A DNA stretch of 64,000 nucleotides from Pseudogemmobacter sp044142105 (lineage in GTDB: Bacteria > Pseudomonadota > Alphaproteobacteria > Rhodobacterales > Rhodobacteraceae). The stretch lies in the NCBI RefSeq assembly GCF_044142105.1, contig NZ_JBGTYM010000005.1, positions 124,001-188,000 on the forward strand, read 5' to 3'. Positions 16,935 through 25,674 of the stretch are shown piece after piece; position 1 is the stretch's first letter, and every line of letters starts with the position of its first letter. The position numbers and the translations under genes were made by a program. A model generated the notes under the pieces. That model was not told where the DNA came from. It searched no databases and worked only from the letters and a program-made list of their open reading frames with translations.

Positions 16935-17954
16935 ATGAAGAAGATCGGTTTCCTGTCCTTCGGCCATTGGGCCGATGAACGCGGCTCGGCCGTGCGCTCG
17001 GCGCGCGACGTGCTGACGCAATCCATCGAACTGGCCGAGGCGGCCGAGGAACTGGGCGCCGACGGCGCCTATTTCCGCGTCCATCATTTCGCCCGCCAGC
17101 TCGCCTCGCCCTTCCCGCTCCTGGCCGCCGTCGGCGCGCGGACGAAGAAGATCGAGATCGGCACCGGCGTCATCGACATGCGCTACGAGAACCCCTTCTA
17201 CATGCTGGAAGATGCGGGTTCCGCCGACCTCATCTCGGGCGGCAGGCTGCAACTGGGCATCTCGCGCGGCTCGCCCGAACAGGTGATCGATGGCTGGCGC
17301 CATTTCGGCTATCAGCCCGCCGAGGGTGAGACCGATCAGGACATGGCGCGCAACCATGCCCAGGTCTTCCTGCAACTCCTCGAAGGGAAAGGTTTCGCCA
17401 AACCGCACCCGCGCCCGATGTTCGCCAATCCGCCCGGTCTTCTGCGGCTCGAGCCGCATTCCGAAGGCCTGCGCGACCGCATCTGGTGGGGCGCGGCTTC
17501 GGATGCGACCGCGATCTGGGCGGCCGAAATGGGCATGAACCTGCAAAGCTCGACCCTGAAATGGGACGAGTCGGGCGAACCCCTGCATATCCAGCAGGCC
17601 ACCCAGATCCGCAAATTCCGCGAGGCCTGGGACAAGGCTGGCCACAAGCGCAAACCGCGCGTCTCGGTCAGCCGCTCGATCTTCGCGCTCGTCACCGACA
17701 AGGACCGCATGTATTTCGGCCAGGGCCGCCCCGAGGGCGACCAGATCGGCGTGATCGACAACACCCGCGCCGTCTTTGGCCGCAGCTATGCCGCCGCGCC
17801 CGACCGGCTGATCGAACAGCTGCGCGAAGACACCGCCATTGCCGAGGCCGACACGCTTCTCCTGACCGTCCCGAACATGCTGGGCGTCGACTATAACGCC
17901 CATGTCATCGAGACGATCCTGAAGCAGGTTGCCCCGGCGCTGGGCTGGCGCTGA
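16935..17954 (+). CDS. Luciferase-like flavin-dependent monooxygenase
   Basis: A 339-residue LLM-class TIM-barrel oxidoreductase. It begins KKIGFLSFGHW and shows the family run LAEAAEELGADGAYFRVHHFARQLASPFPLLAAVGARTKKIEIGTGVIDMRYENPF. Members use reduced FMN (or F420 in other phyla) to oxidise varied substrates; the substrate here is unknown. A strong hairpin at 17962-17990 follows the stop, so it is probably monocistronic. Confidence 0.9.
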   Translation: MKKIGFLSFGHWADERGSAVRSARDVLTQSIELAEAAEELGADGAYFRVHHFARQLASPFPLLAAVGARTKKIEIGTGVIDMRYENPFYMLEDAGSADLISGGRLQLGISRGSPEQVIDGWRHFGYQPAEGETDQDMARNHAQVFLQLLEGKGFAKPHPRPMFANPPGLLRLEPHSEGLRDRIWWGAASDATAIWAAEMGMNLQSSTLKWDESGEPLHIQQATQIRKFREAWDKAGHKRKPRVSVSRSIFALVTDKDRMYFGQGRPEGDQIGVIDNTRAVFGRSYAAAPDRLIEQLREDTAIAEADTLLLTVPNMLGVDYNAHVIETILKQVAPALGWR

Positions 17955-17961
17955 CCGGGCC

Positions 17962-17990
17962 GGGACCGGAGCCGCGAAACCTCCGGTCCC
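17962..17990 (+). terminator. Hairpin after the LLM monooxygenase gene
   Basis: GGGACCGGAG (17962-17971) pairs with CTCCGGTCCC (17981-17990) around a 9-base loop, 8 bases past the stop. There is no T run, so it may be an mRNA-stabilising stem or a weak terminator. Confidence 0.55.
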
Positions 17991-18061
17991 CCTCCCCCAC
18001 ATCTTGCGTCTCCCCCCGCAGCAATGGTCTAATGGCGGCCACCTCCTCACAAAGGCCGCCC

Positions 18062-20017
18062 ATGCCCAACGACCTCCTCTCTCCGGCCGCAACCACCTAT
18101 GATGCCTCGTCGATCCAGGTTCTCGACCAGCTCGAGGCGGTGCGGATGCGGCCTGGCATGTATATCGGCGGCATTGACGAGCGCGCCTATCACCACCTCG
18201 CAGCCGAAATCCTCGACAACTCGATGGACGAGGCCGTCGCCGGCCACGCCACCCGCATCGAGGTCGAGCTTCACGCCGATGGCAGCCTGACCATCCGCGA
18301 CAATGGCCGCGGCATCCCCGTCGACCCGCATCCGAAATTCCCCGACAAATCCGCGCTCGAGGTCATCCTCTGCACCCTCCATGCCGGCGGCAAGTTCAAC
18401 GGCGACGCCTATGAAACCTCGGGCGGCTTGAACGGCGTCGGCTCCTCGGTCGTCAACGCCCTGTCCGATTTCCTGCGGGTCGAGGTCGCCAAGAACCGCG
18501 AGCTTTTCGCCCAGGAATTCTCGCGCGGCAAACCGCTTGGCCCGCTGCAAAAGCTTGGCCCCACCGCCAACCGCCGCGGCACCACCGTCACCTTCCACCC
18601 CGATGCCGAGATCTTCGGCCACCAATCCTTCAAGCCCGCCCGGCTGATGCGCGCCGCGCGGTCCAAGGCCTATCTCTTCTCGGGCGTGGAAATCCGCTGG
18701 AAATCCGCCATCCCCGATGGCGACATGCCGCTGGAAGCCACCTTCCACTATCCCGGCGGCCTGGGCGAATATCTCACCGCCCAGCTCGACAAAGACAGCA
18801 CCTATGCCGACCGCCCCTTCACCGGCAAAGTGTCGTTCAAGGAGAAATACGGCGTCCCCGGCTCGGTCGAATGGGCGATCAACTGGACACCGCAACGCGA
18901 CGGCTTCATCTCTTCCTACACCAACACCGTCCCCACGCCCGAAGGCGGCACGCATGAACAGGGCTTCTGGTCCGCCATCCTCAAGGGCATCAAGGCCTAT
19001 GGCGAGCGGATCAAGAACCGCAAGGCCGACCAGATCACCCGCGACGACATGCTCACCGGCGGCTGCGCCCTGATCTCGGTCTTCATCCGCGAACCGCAAT
19101 TCGTCGGCCAGACCAAGGACCGGCTGGCGACCGAGGAAGCCGCGAAATGGGTCGAAGGCGCGGTGCGCGACCATTTCGACACCTGGCTTGCCGCCGATCC
19201 CAAATCCGCCGGCGCCATCCTCGATTTCCTGGTCCTGCGGGCCGAGGAACGCCTGCGCCGCCGCGCCGAAAAGGAAACCCAGCGCAAGACCGCGACCAAG
19301 AAACTGCGCCTGCCCGGCAAGCTGGTCGACTGCTCCGCCACCGACCGCCGCGGCACCGAGATCTTCATCGTCGAGGGCGACTCGGCCGGCGGTTCGGCCA
19401 AGGGCGCGCGCGACCGCAACTACCAGGCGCTGCTGCCGCTCAAGGGCAAGATCCTGAACGTGCTGGGGGCCGCGTCCAACAAGCTGAACGACAATTCCGA
19501 AATCCGCGACATCTGCGAGGCGCTGGGCGTCGGCATGGGCACCAAGTTCCGCGTCGATGACCTGCGCTATGACAAGATCATCATCATGACCGACGCCGAT
19601 GTCGACGGCGCCCATATCGCCTCGCTCTTGATGACCTTCTTCTTCACCCAGATGCGGCCCCTGATCGACAAGGGCCACCTCTACCTCGCCTGCCCGCCCC
19701 TCTACCGCCTGACCCAAGGCGCGCGCCGCCTCTACGTCGCCGACGATGCCGAGAAAGAGGTCTGGCTGGAAAAGGGCCTGGGCGGCAAGGGCAAGATCGA
19801 CGTGCAGCGCTTCAAGGGCCTGGGCGAAATGGACGCCAAGGACCTGAAGGACACCACGATGAACCCCGAGACCCGGAAATTGATCCGGGTGAGCATCGAC
19901 GAGGACGAGCCGGGGGATACCTCCGATCTGGTCGAGCGCCTGATGGGGAAGAAGCCGGAATTGCGCTTCCAGTATATCCAGGAGAACGCGCGGTTCGTGG
20001 AGGAGTTGGATGTGTGA
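18062..20017 (+). CDS. parE: DNA topoisomerase IV subunit B
   Basis: A 651-residue GHKL ATPase subunit of topoisomerase IV, which decatenates daughter chromosomes with ParC. Motifs: ILDNSMDEAVAGHA (ATP/Mg site), DNGRGIPVD, GLNGVGSSVVNAL, and the TOPRIM motifs EGDSAGGSAK and DADVDGAHI. The spacing lacks the long insert of GyrB in many Gram-negatives. The ATG at 18062 was preferred over the one at 18032 because AAAGG lies 7 bases before it. parC is not in the window. Confidence 0.95.
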   Translation: MPNDLLSPAATTYDASSIQVLDQLEAVRMRPGMYIGGIDERAYHHLAAEILDNSMDEAVAGHATRIEVELHADGSLTIRDNGRGIPVDPHPKFPDKSALEVILCTLHAGGKFNGDAYETSGGLNGVGSSVVNALSDFLRVEVAKNRELFAQEFSRGKPLGPLQKLGPTANRRGTTVTFHPDAEIFGHQSFKPARLMRAARSKAYLFSGVEIRWKSAIPDGDMPLEATFHYPGGLGEYLTAQLDKDSTYADRPFTGKVSFKEKYGVPGSVEWAINWTPQRDGFISSYTNTVPTPEGGTHEQGFWSAILKGIKAYGERIKNRKADQITRDDMLTGGCALISVFIREPQFVGQTKDRLATEEAAKWVEGAVRDHFDTWLAADPKSAGAILDFLVLRAEERLRRRAEKETQRKTATKKLRLPGKLVDCSATDRRGTEIFIVEGDSAGGSAKGARDRNYQALLPLKGKILNVLGAASNKLNDNSEIRDICEALGVGMGTKFRVDDLRYDKIIIMTDADVDGAHIASLLMTFFFTQMRPLIDKGHLYLACPPLYRLTQGARRLYVADDAEKEVWLEKGLGGKGKIDVQRFKGLGEMDAKDLKDTTMNPETRKLIRVSIDEDEPGDTSDLVERLMGKKPELRFQYIQENARFVEELDV

Positions 20018-20057
20018 GGATGCGCGATAGAAACGCGCACTCCAAGAGGTTTTTTCT

Positions 20058-20936
20058 GTGCTCGAACTATTGAATTCAGATTATGTCTCCGGCGCAGCTT
20101 CGATGCTCACATTCATCGGGGCGATATTTGCGATTGCAAAATGGAGAAAGACAAGATCGAGTCGCGTGACATTCTCCATTAAGAGCATGCAGCTAGCGTC
20201 TTCAAAGCTCCCTGCTGGCTTTACGATGGAGGTTAGGGGGAATGGAAAGACTGGGGGCGGGATACATCGAACACTTATTCTATTCTCGAATAGGACACAT
20301 GTGACTCTAACCGATGATGATTTTGTGACGAATCTAAGCGCCGCTATCCGACCAAACGGAGTGATCTATAGCATCACACCAATAAGCGGCTTTAACGGCT
20401 TCTCTGCCTTTCCTCGCATCTCAGAGGATAAGATCGAATTTATCGATCTTAGAATACCTCAAGACGAGGCACTTTCGTTCGAAATTCTTCACGATGGCTG
20501 CCTCTTGGAGAACGTCGCAGGCCTAACAAAATCCTTGCCTAAGATACGTCTCCGCCCTCTTGAACCGCACGATATCGGAAACACCTATTTTATTTGCCTC
20601 TTGGCCGAAGCTGGATTGCTCTATAGCACTAGAAATGCACAGTTTCTGACAGACCTGCGCAATATTGATTTGACCGCCGCGACTTGGGCAGTGATCTATT
20701 TAATTATTTTCTTTGCCATATTTTTCATTATTCCAATATCTTTGACTGCTTTTCTCGAAAAAACAGGATTTGCACCATGGGCTTCCTACAGAATTAGAAA
20801 CTATTCTCGCTCTGAGGCCCTTTTCTCGAGACTTTCTCCTGAGCGAGATCATCGTGCGCAAGCACAAGTCGAAGATCATACAGTTTCAGCTGCAGCGATG
20901 CTACGCGAGGCATCAACAGAACCGGACCGAAGCTAG
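20058..20936 (+). CDS. AT-rich membrane protein of unknown function
   Basis: A 292-residue protein with clearly lower GC and different codon use from its neighbours (AGA, ATA and TTA codons are common), suggesting acquisition by transfer. One membrane span lies near residues 14-30, a beta-rich soluble domain at about 35-185, and a second span near 213-238 (WAVIYLIIFFAIFFIIPISLT). The soluble domain has a RTLILFSNRTHVTLTDDDF run that recalls small-protein membrane domains of the type N-x-G...I...D. No function is assigned. The start is a GTG after AAGAGG, 40 bases downstream of parE. Confidence 0.72.
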   Translation: MLELLNSDYVSGAASMLTFIGAIFAIAKWRKTRSSRVTFSIKSMQLASSKLPAGFTMEVRGNGKTGGGIHRTLILFSNRTHVTLTDDDFVTNLSAAIRPNGVIYSITPISGFNGFSAFPRISEDKIEFIDLRIPQDEALSFEILHDGCLLENVAGLTKSLPKIRLRPLEPHDIGNTYFICLLAEAGLLYSTRNAQFLTDLRNIDLTAATWAVIYLIIFFAIFFIIPISLTAFLEKTGFAPWASYRIRNYSRSEALFSRLSPERDHRAQAQVEDHTVSAAAMLREASTEPDRS

Positions 20937-21382
20937 TATTAGGTGCCCCCTCATCTGTCCAAAAATATCCTGCAGGGGTCCGGGGGTGCAAAACCCCCGG
21001 CGGCGTCCCCATGGCCCGCCGATCCGCCCGCATCGCCAAAGCCGCCATTCGTAGGGGGCGTGCTCGCACGCACCACCCCCGATTCTCGCCACATGGTTAA
21101 CGCCACGGCCTGGCCCGGCGCGCCCGACCTTTGCCAGACCATCGCCATACCTTGGCCAGCCCCGGACTCCCCGGCCCACCGGACCGTTTCCTCCCCGGCA
21201 TGGCCGGGGACCACGCCTCACCCCCTTGCCTTCCCCCCGACCAAGGCCCATCTTCCCCCCACAGGCTCCGCCCCCGCATCTTGCGCGGTCCGCCCCTGAT
21301 GCCCCGGCGTCCCTTGCGGCCCCCCGGCAGCGATCCCCCTGGCATGGGCCGGGCGGAACCCTCGGCACAAAGGATCCCGGAC
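20937..21382 (+). other. Intergenic region with hairpin elements, no gene recognised
   Basis: These 446 GC-rich bases show no convincing coding frame. They contain a dispersed hairpin element at 20964-21004, with a related copy at 38003-38046, and a second stem at about 21053-21080 with the inner arms CGTGC and GCACG. The end of the region carries AAAGGA as the ribosome-binding site of the 43-residue protein. Confidence 0.5.
20964..21004 (+). repeat. Dispersed intergenic hairpin element, copy 1
   Basis: AATATCCTGC is followed by a G-rich stretch and an 8-bp hairpin (CCGGGGGT at 20980-20987, ACCCCCGG at 20993-21000). The order and sequence match a second copy at 38003-38046. It follows the AT-rich gene and may serve as its 3' stem. 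Confidence 0.6.
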
Positions 21383-21514
21383 ATGGCCAAAGGCAGGAAC
21401 AAGGGCAACAAGGAAGCCAAGAAGCCCAAGCGTGAGGCGCCGAAGGTGGTGACTGTGGCAAGCACCCCCTCGACGCGCGACACCCCCACCATCGCGGGCA
21501 AGAAGGTCAAGTGA
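21383..21514 (+). CDS. Small basic protein (43 residues)
   Basis: The sequence starts MAKGRNKGNKEAKKPKREAP and ends TIAGKKVK: very rich in Lys, with a K/N-rich head. Short MAKG-N-E-KKPK proteins of this kind occur in many alphaproteobacteria as conserved hypotheticals; I recognise the pattern but no function is known to me. The ATG follows AAAGGA by 7 bases. The basic composition suggests binding to nucleic acid or ribosomes (inference). It stands alone between two non-coding stretches. Confidence 0.65.
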   Translation: MAKGRNKGNKEAKKPKREAPKVVTVASTPSTRDTPTIAGKKVK

Positions 21515-21617
21515 CCGTGGCCGCGACGGGCCTCACCCGCGCGCCCAACCGCGTCACCGGCCCCGAGTCATGGGCGAATGGTTAAAGCCGCCGCCGGCCC
21601 TTGGCCCGGGACGGCGC

Positions 21618-21657
21618 GGAAGACCTGTGGAAGACAATCGGAAGACGTTCGGAAGAC
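21618..21657 (+). repeat. Four GGAAGAC units phased at 11 bp, array 1
   Basis: GGAAGAC starts at 21618, 21629, 21640 and 21651, exactly 11 bases apart, with variable 4-base spacers. An array with the same unit, count and period lies on the opposite strand at 54367-54406. Here it sits between two convergent genes, so it is not an obvious promoter element. Confidence 0.7.
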
Positions 21658-21748
21658 AGTCTCTTCCCGGCCGCTCCGGGGATTAACGCAGCGCAATCGG
21701 CCCCTTGCGCCGCCGCCGTTGCGGCCCCCCGCCGCCCCGGCGCGCGCT

Positions 21749-22144
21749 TCACTTCACCTGCAGGCTTTCGACATATTCCGCCAGCTGCACCAACCGCAGT
21801 GGCGTCGGGCTGCTGATGCCGTCGCCCGCGTCATAGGGCACCAGCGGGCTGTCGAGCAGCGGCCCGAAATTCGGCATCGGCGTATCGCCATATTTTCCGG
21901 TATAGCCCCAGATCTTGGCCATGACCCGCAGCTTCGGGAAGGTGCCGTCATGCCGCTTGGCCAGCGTCGTCAGGTTGGCCGGATGCCGCGGCAATCCTTC
22001 CGCCCCCGGCCCGTCGCCCTTGCCCCCCGCGCCATGGCAACCCGCGCAAAAGGTTGCGAAATCTTCCGCGCCCGTCGGCTGTTTTTCCTCGGGCACACAG
22101 CCCGCCGCCAGCGCCAGAACCGCCAGAACCGCCAGTTTTCTCAT
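21749..22144 (-). CDS. c-type cytochrome lipoprotein
   Basis: A 131-residue exported cytochrome c. The N-terminus is a lipoprotein signal (LAVLALAAGC, Cys16). The heme motif CAGCH is near residue 33, and a likely axial Met ligand is in DTPMPNFGPLL. It is small and single-heme, anchored by lipid in the periplasm, and presumably an electron carrier. Its start lies next to the lolD stop (22141-22144 overlap), so it is in the same transcript as the lol genes, although no functional link is evident. Confidence 0.9.
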   Translation of the reverse strand: MRKLAVLAVLALAAGCVPEEKQPTGAEDFATFCAGCHGAGGKGDGPGAEGLPRHPANLTTLAKRHDGTFPKLRVMAKIWGYTGKYGDTPMPNFGPLLDSPLVPYDAGDGISSPTPLRLVQLAEYVESLQVK

Positions 22145-22827
22145 GTCTTATTCTCCACCACACGGCCCGCCTCAAGCCGCACGATCCGGTCCATCCGCGC
22201 GGCCAGATCAAGGTTATGCGTCGCGATCAGCGCCGCCATTCCGGTCGATCGTACCAGATCCATCAGCGCCCCGAACACCTGGTCCGAGGTCGCGGGGTCC
22301 AGGTTCCCGGTCGGCTCATCCGCCAGCAGCAGCCGCGGCGCATTGGCCAGTGCCCGGCAAAAGGCGACGCGCTGTTGCTCGCCCCCCGACAGCGCCGCCG
22401 GGCGGTGCCCCGCCCGATGCCCCACCCCCACGCGCGCCAGCAGATCCGCCGCCCGCGCCTGCGCCTCCGCCTTAGCCACGCCATTGGCAAGCTGCGGAAT
22501 TACAACGTTTTCCTGTGCAGAAAACTCGGGCAGCAAATGGTGGAACTGATAGATGAACCCCACCTCGCCGCGCCGCAATTCGGTGCGCGCGCGGTCCGAC
22601 AGGCCGGCGATTTCGCGCCCGCCCAAAGCCACCTTGCCGCCATCCGCCGTGTCCAGAAGCCCGGCAATGTGCAGAAGCGTCGACTTGCCCGCCCCCGAAG
22701 GCGCCACCAACGCCACCACCTCGCCCGGCGCGACGCGCAGGGACGCCCCGCGCAGCACCAGCACTTCCGACGGCTTGCCGCGGTTATAGCCCTTCTCGAC
22801 CCCGTCCAGAACCAGCGCGTCACTCAT
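22141..22827 (-). CDS. lolD: Lipoprotein-releasing system ATPase LolD
   Basis: A 228-residue ABC ATPase. Walker A APSGAGKST, signature ALSGGEQQRVAFCRAL, Walker B LLLADEPTGNLD. The opening LVLDGVEKGYNRG-PSEVLVLRG is typical of LolD, which powers extraction of lipoproteins from the inner membrane toward LolA. ATG 22827 is used, after AGGGG; an upstream in-frame ATG at 22842 overlaps the end of lolC/E. It follows the permease gene directly. Confidence 0.93.
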   Translation of the reverse strand: MSDALVLDGVEKGYNRGKPSEVLVLRGASLRVAPGEVVALVAPSGAGKSTLLHIAGLLDTADGGKVALGGREIAGLSDRARTELRRGEVGFIYQFHHLLPEFSAQENVVIPQLANGVAKAEAQARAADLLARVGVGHRAGHRPAALSGGEQQRVAFCRALANAPRLLLADEPTGNLDPATSDQVFGALMDLVRSTGMAALIATHNLDLAARMDRIVRLEAGRVVENKT

Positions 22828-22834
22828 AGCGCCC

Positions 22835-24121
22835 CTATTCATATCTAAGGGCCTCCACCGGGTTCATCCGCGCCGCCCGCCTTGCGGGCAGGATCGTCAC
22901 CACGAAGGCCAGGCCCAGCGACAGCGCCATGGCCGAGACCACATCCTTCATCTGCAGCTTGGCGGGCAAGGCATAGATGCCGCGGACCGAGGCATCCCAG
23001 ACCGGCGAGCCATTGATCCAGTTGAGGAACCCCATCACGGAATCGATGTTCAAGGCGAAAAGGCAGCCCAGAACCACGCCGCAGAACGTGCCGATCACCC
23101 CGGTGAACGCCCCGCAGATGAAGAACACCCGCAGCACGGATCCTTCGGTCAGCCCCATGGTGCGCAGGATGCCGATGTCGCGGCCCTTGTTCTTGACCAG
23201 CATGATCAGGCCCGAAACGATGTTGAGCGAGGCGATCAGCACCAGGACCGAAAGGATGATGAACATTACATTATCCTCGATATCCAGCGCCCGCAGGAAA
23301 GACCCGGCGCTGTCCTTCCAGCTCCACAACAGCGCATCGCGCGGCGCGGCGTTCAGGATGTCGGCGGCATATTGCTCGATATGCTCGGGGTCCTGCACCA
23401 TGACCTCGAACTCATCGGCGAAACCCTCGCGGTTGAAGAAGCTCTGCGCCTCGGTGAAGGGCATGTAGATGCGAACCTTGTCGATGTCATAGCGCCCGGC
23501 GGTGAAGATATAGACCACCTCATAGGCGTTGACGCGGGGCGAGGAGCCCATCGCCGTCTTGGTGCCGGAGGGCGAGATCACCCTGACCCGGTCGCCCACC
23601 GTCACCCCCAGCTCGCGCGCCAGAACCGATCCCAGCGCGATGCCTTCGGGAAAGCGCGCCAGATCGCCCTCGGCCTGGGCCCCCTTGCCCACGCGCGGGA
23701 TCTCGGCCAGATCCTCGGGGCGGATGCCGAAAACCTCGGCGCCATTGGTGCGCTCGCCATCGGTGACCATGACCTGGCCCTTGATCAGGGGCGCGGCCTG
23801 GGTCACGCCCGGCACCTGGCGCAGCGCCGCCGCCGCGGCATCGTAATCGGCAAAGCCGGTTTCGCGCACGCCCTGTTCATTGATCCGGTCGGTCGTGTAG
23901 ACGGTGACATGGGCATTGGCGCCAAGGATCGTGTCGACGAATTCGGCGCGGAACCCCGCCCGCACCGCCAGCGTCACGATCAGAGAGAACACGGCCAGGG
24001 TGATGCCGATCAGGCTGATCCAAGTCATCACCGAGACGCCGCCCTCGGCCCGTCTTGCGCGCAGATAGCGCCAGGCGATCATCCATTCGAAGCCCGAAAA
24101 GGGTGCCGTCCTGCCTGCCAT
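22835..24121 (-). CDS. Lipoprotein-releasing system permease LolC/LolE family
   Basis: A 428-residue inner-membrane permease: one N-terminal span (WISLIGITLAVFSLIVTLAV), a large periplasmic domain (about residues 60-280), then three spans in an FtsX-type domain (IILSVLVLIASLNIVSGLIML, VFFICGAFTGVIGTFCGVVLG, AMALSLGLAFVVTILPA). Only one permease accompanies lolD, as is common outside the Enterobacteria, so it probably works as a homodimer (the LolF type). ATG 24121 was chosen as it begins the conserved FEWMIAWRYLRAR region. Confidence 0.92.
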   Translation of the reverse strand: MAGRTAPFSGFEWMIAWRYLRARRAEGGVSVMTWISLIGITLAVFSLIVTLAVRAGFRAEFVDTILGANAHVTVYTTDRINEQGVRETGFADYDAAAAALRQVPGVTQAAPLIKGQVMVTDGERTNGAEVFGIRPEDLAEIPRVGKGAQAEGDLARFPEGIALGSVLARELGVTVGDRVRVISPSGTKTAMGSSPRVNAYEVVYIFTAGRYDIDKVRIYMPFTEAQSFFNREGFADEFEVMVQDPEHIEQYAADILNAAPRDALLWSWKDSAGSFLRALDIEDNVMFIILSVLVLIASLNIVSGLIMLVKNKGRDIGILRTMGLTEGSVLRVFFICGAFTGVIGTFCGVVLGCLFALNIDSVMGFLNWINGSPVWDASVRGIYALPAKLQMKDVVSAMALSLGLAFVVTILPARRAARMNPVEALRYE

Positions 24122-24309
24122 CTGCCCGCCCATTCTGATTGGGCGCAAACTGGCCTCTCGGCGGCGAAAGGTCAAGGAACCCGCCGCGCGGCGGCACTTT
24201 GCCGACGTCCCGCGCGCCAAGGAAAGCCTGTCTTTGCCCGGTCACTTATCCGTGCCATCACCCGCCTCACCGCCATCGCGCGGCGTTCCCAGCCCGACAT
24301 GAGACTGAC

Positions 24310-24579
24310 ATGCGTATCCTTCCGCTTCTTGCGGCCCTTGCCACCGTCGCAGCGCTTGGCGCCTGCACCGAAGAGACCGCCTGCACCCCGTCGGAAGCAC
24401 AGAAGAAAGTCGCCGATCTGGCCGTAAAGGTGGCCGAGGTCGGCGCGGCCGATCCGGGCAAGCTCTTGGACCTGACGCCGAAGCTGCAAGAGGTAACGGA
24501 AAAGGCCAAGGGCGCCGGCGAAGATCTGGCGGCCGCCTGCAAGGCGATGGACGCGATGATGGCCGAACTGTCCAAGTGA
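24310..24579 (+). CDS. Small lipoprotein of unknown function
   Basis: An 89-residue protein with a lipoprotein signal peptide (LLAALATVAALGAC). The mature part is short and helical, with Lys/Glu/Ala heptads (QKKVADLAVKVAEVGAADPGKLL..., KLQEVTEKAKGAGEDLAAACKAM) and two further Cys residues that could pair. Function unknown. The ATG at 24310 begins the signal peptide. Divergent from lolC/E. Confidence 0.75.
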   Translation: MRILPLLAALATVAALGACTEETACTPSEAQKKVADLAVKVAEVGAADPGKLLDLTPKLQEVTEKAKGAGEDLAAACKAMDAMMAELSK

Positions 24580-24672
24580 TCGAAGCCCGGGCGTCGCGGC
24601 CCTGCCGTGTCGCGCCGCCCGGGTCACGCATTCCAGACCTGACCGCGCCACGCAGCCAGGGCAGGAAGGGCC

Positions 24673-25674
24673 ATGCAGGACAGCCCCATTCCTTGCCCCT
24701 CGTTGCGCCAGGCCGCCCTTCTGCGCCGCTATGGCCCGCCCGAGGCGATCCGGGTTGAGACGCAGCTCCTGCCCCCGCGCAAACCCGGACTGGTTCCGGT
24801 GCAGGTTCTGGCGGCCGCGGTCACGGTGGGGGACGCCCGCATCCGCGCCGCCCGCGCACCCGGCGGCCTTGGCCCCATGCTGCGCCTGGCCTTCGGCCTG
24901 ACCGGCCCGCGCCAGCCGGTGCTGGGCATGTTCTTCTGCGGCAGGCTGATCGAACCCGCGCCCGGCCTGGCGGCAGGCAGCCGCGTCATGGGCAATACCG
25001 GTATGGCAATGGGCGCCCATGCCACCCACCTTCAGATCGACCCTGCCCGGTTGCGACCCGCCCCTGAATCTCTCGGCGAGGCCGAGGCCGCCGCCCTGAT
25101 GTTCGGCGGGCTCACTGCGGCGGATTTCCTGCTGGACAAGGCCGCGCTGCGCCCGGGCCAAAGCCTGCTGGTCAATGGCGCGACGGGCGAGGTCGGCTGT
25201 GCCGCCCTGCAGATCGCCCGCCACCTGGGCCTTGTGTCCACCGCGATCTGCCGGACCGAGAACCACGAATTCGCCCGCGGCCTTGGCGCATCCGCCTGCC
25301 ATGACTATCGGCAAGGCCCGCCCCAGGGCCGATGGGACGGCATCCTCGATCTTGCGGGCACCCTGCCCTATGCGCGATCAAAGGCGCTTTTGGCCCCCGG
25401 CGGTGTGCTGATGCCCGCGACAGCAAGCCTTGGCGCGATGCTGGGCGGCGCCCTGCGCCCGCGCCGGGGAACGCATCGGATCACCGCGTCGACCACCGAT
25501 GACGGGCCGAAGGCGCTGGACAGGTTGCTCGATCTGCACCGGCAGGGGGCAATCCGGCCCGTCGTCTCGGCCCCCCTGTCCCTTGACCAGATCGCCCAGG
25601 CCCATGCGCTGTGCGACAGTGGCCACAAGCGCGGCTCGGTCGTGGTGGTGATGGCGGCAGACGATCGGCCCTGA
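24673..25674 (+). CDS. Zinc-type alcohol dehydrogenase / quinone oxidoreductase family protein
   Basis: A 333-residue medium-chain dehydrogenase/reductase. The nucleotide-binding motif is NGATGEVGCAALQIARHLG (around residue 175), and the N-terminal catalytic fold shows VQVLAAAVTVGDARIRAAR. The usual zinc-binding Cys/His set is not evident, so it is closer to the quinone-oxidoreductase branch that uses NADPH. Substrate unknown. Convergent with the TrhA gene. Confidence 0.88.
   Translation: MQDSPIPCPSLRQAALLRRYGPPEAIRVETQLLPPRKPGLVPVQVLAAAVTVGDARIRAARAPGGLGPMLRLAFGLTGPRQPVLGMFFCGRLIEPAPGLAAGSRVMGNTGMAMGAHATHLQIDPARLRPAPESLGEAEAAALMFGGLTAADFLLDKAALRPGQSLLVNGATGEVGCAALQIARHLGLVSTAICRTENHEFARGLGASACHDYRQGPPQGRWDGILDLAGTLPYARSKALLAPGGVLMPATASLGAMLGGALRPRRGTHRITASTTDDGPKALDRLLDLHRQGAIRPVVSAPLSLDQIAQAHALCDSGHKRGSVVVVMAADDRP

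Noticed and set aside
21618..21657. GGAAGAC arrays considered as a CRISPR array
   Set aside because: Units are only 7 bases with 4-base spacers; CRISPR repeats and spacers are far longer.
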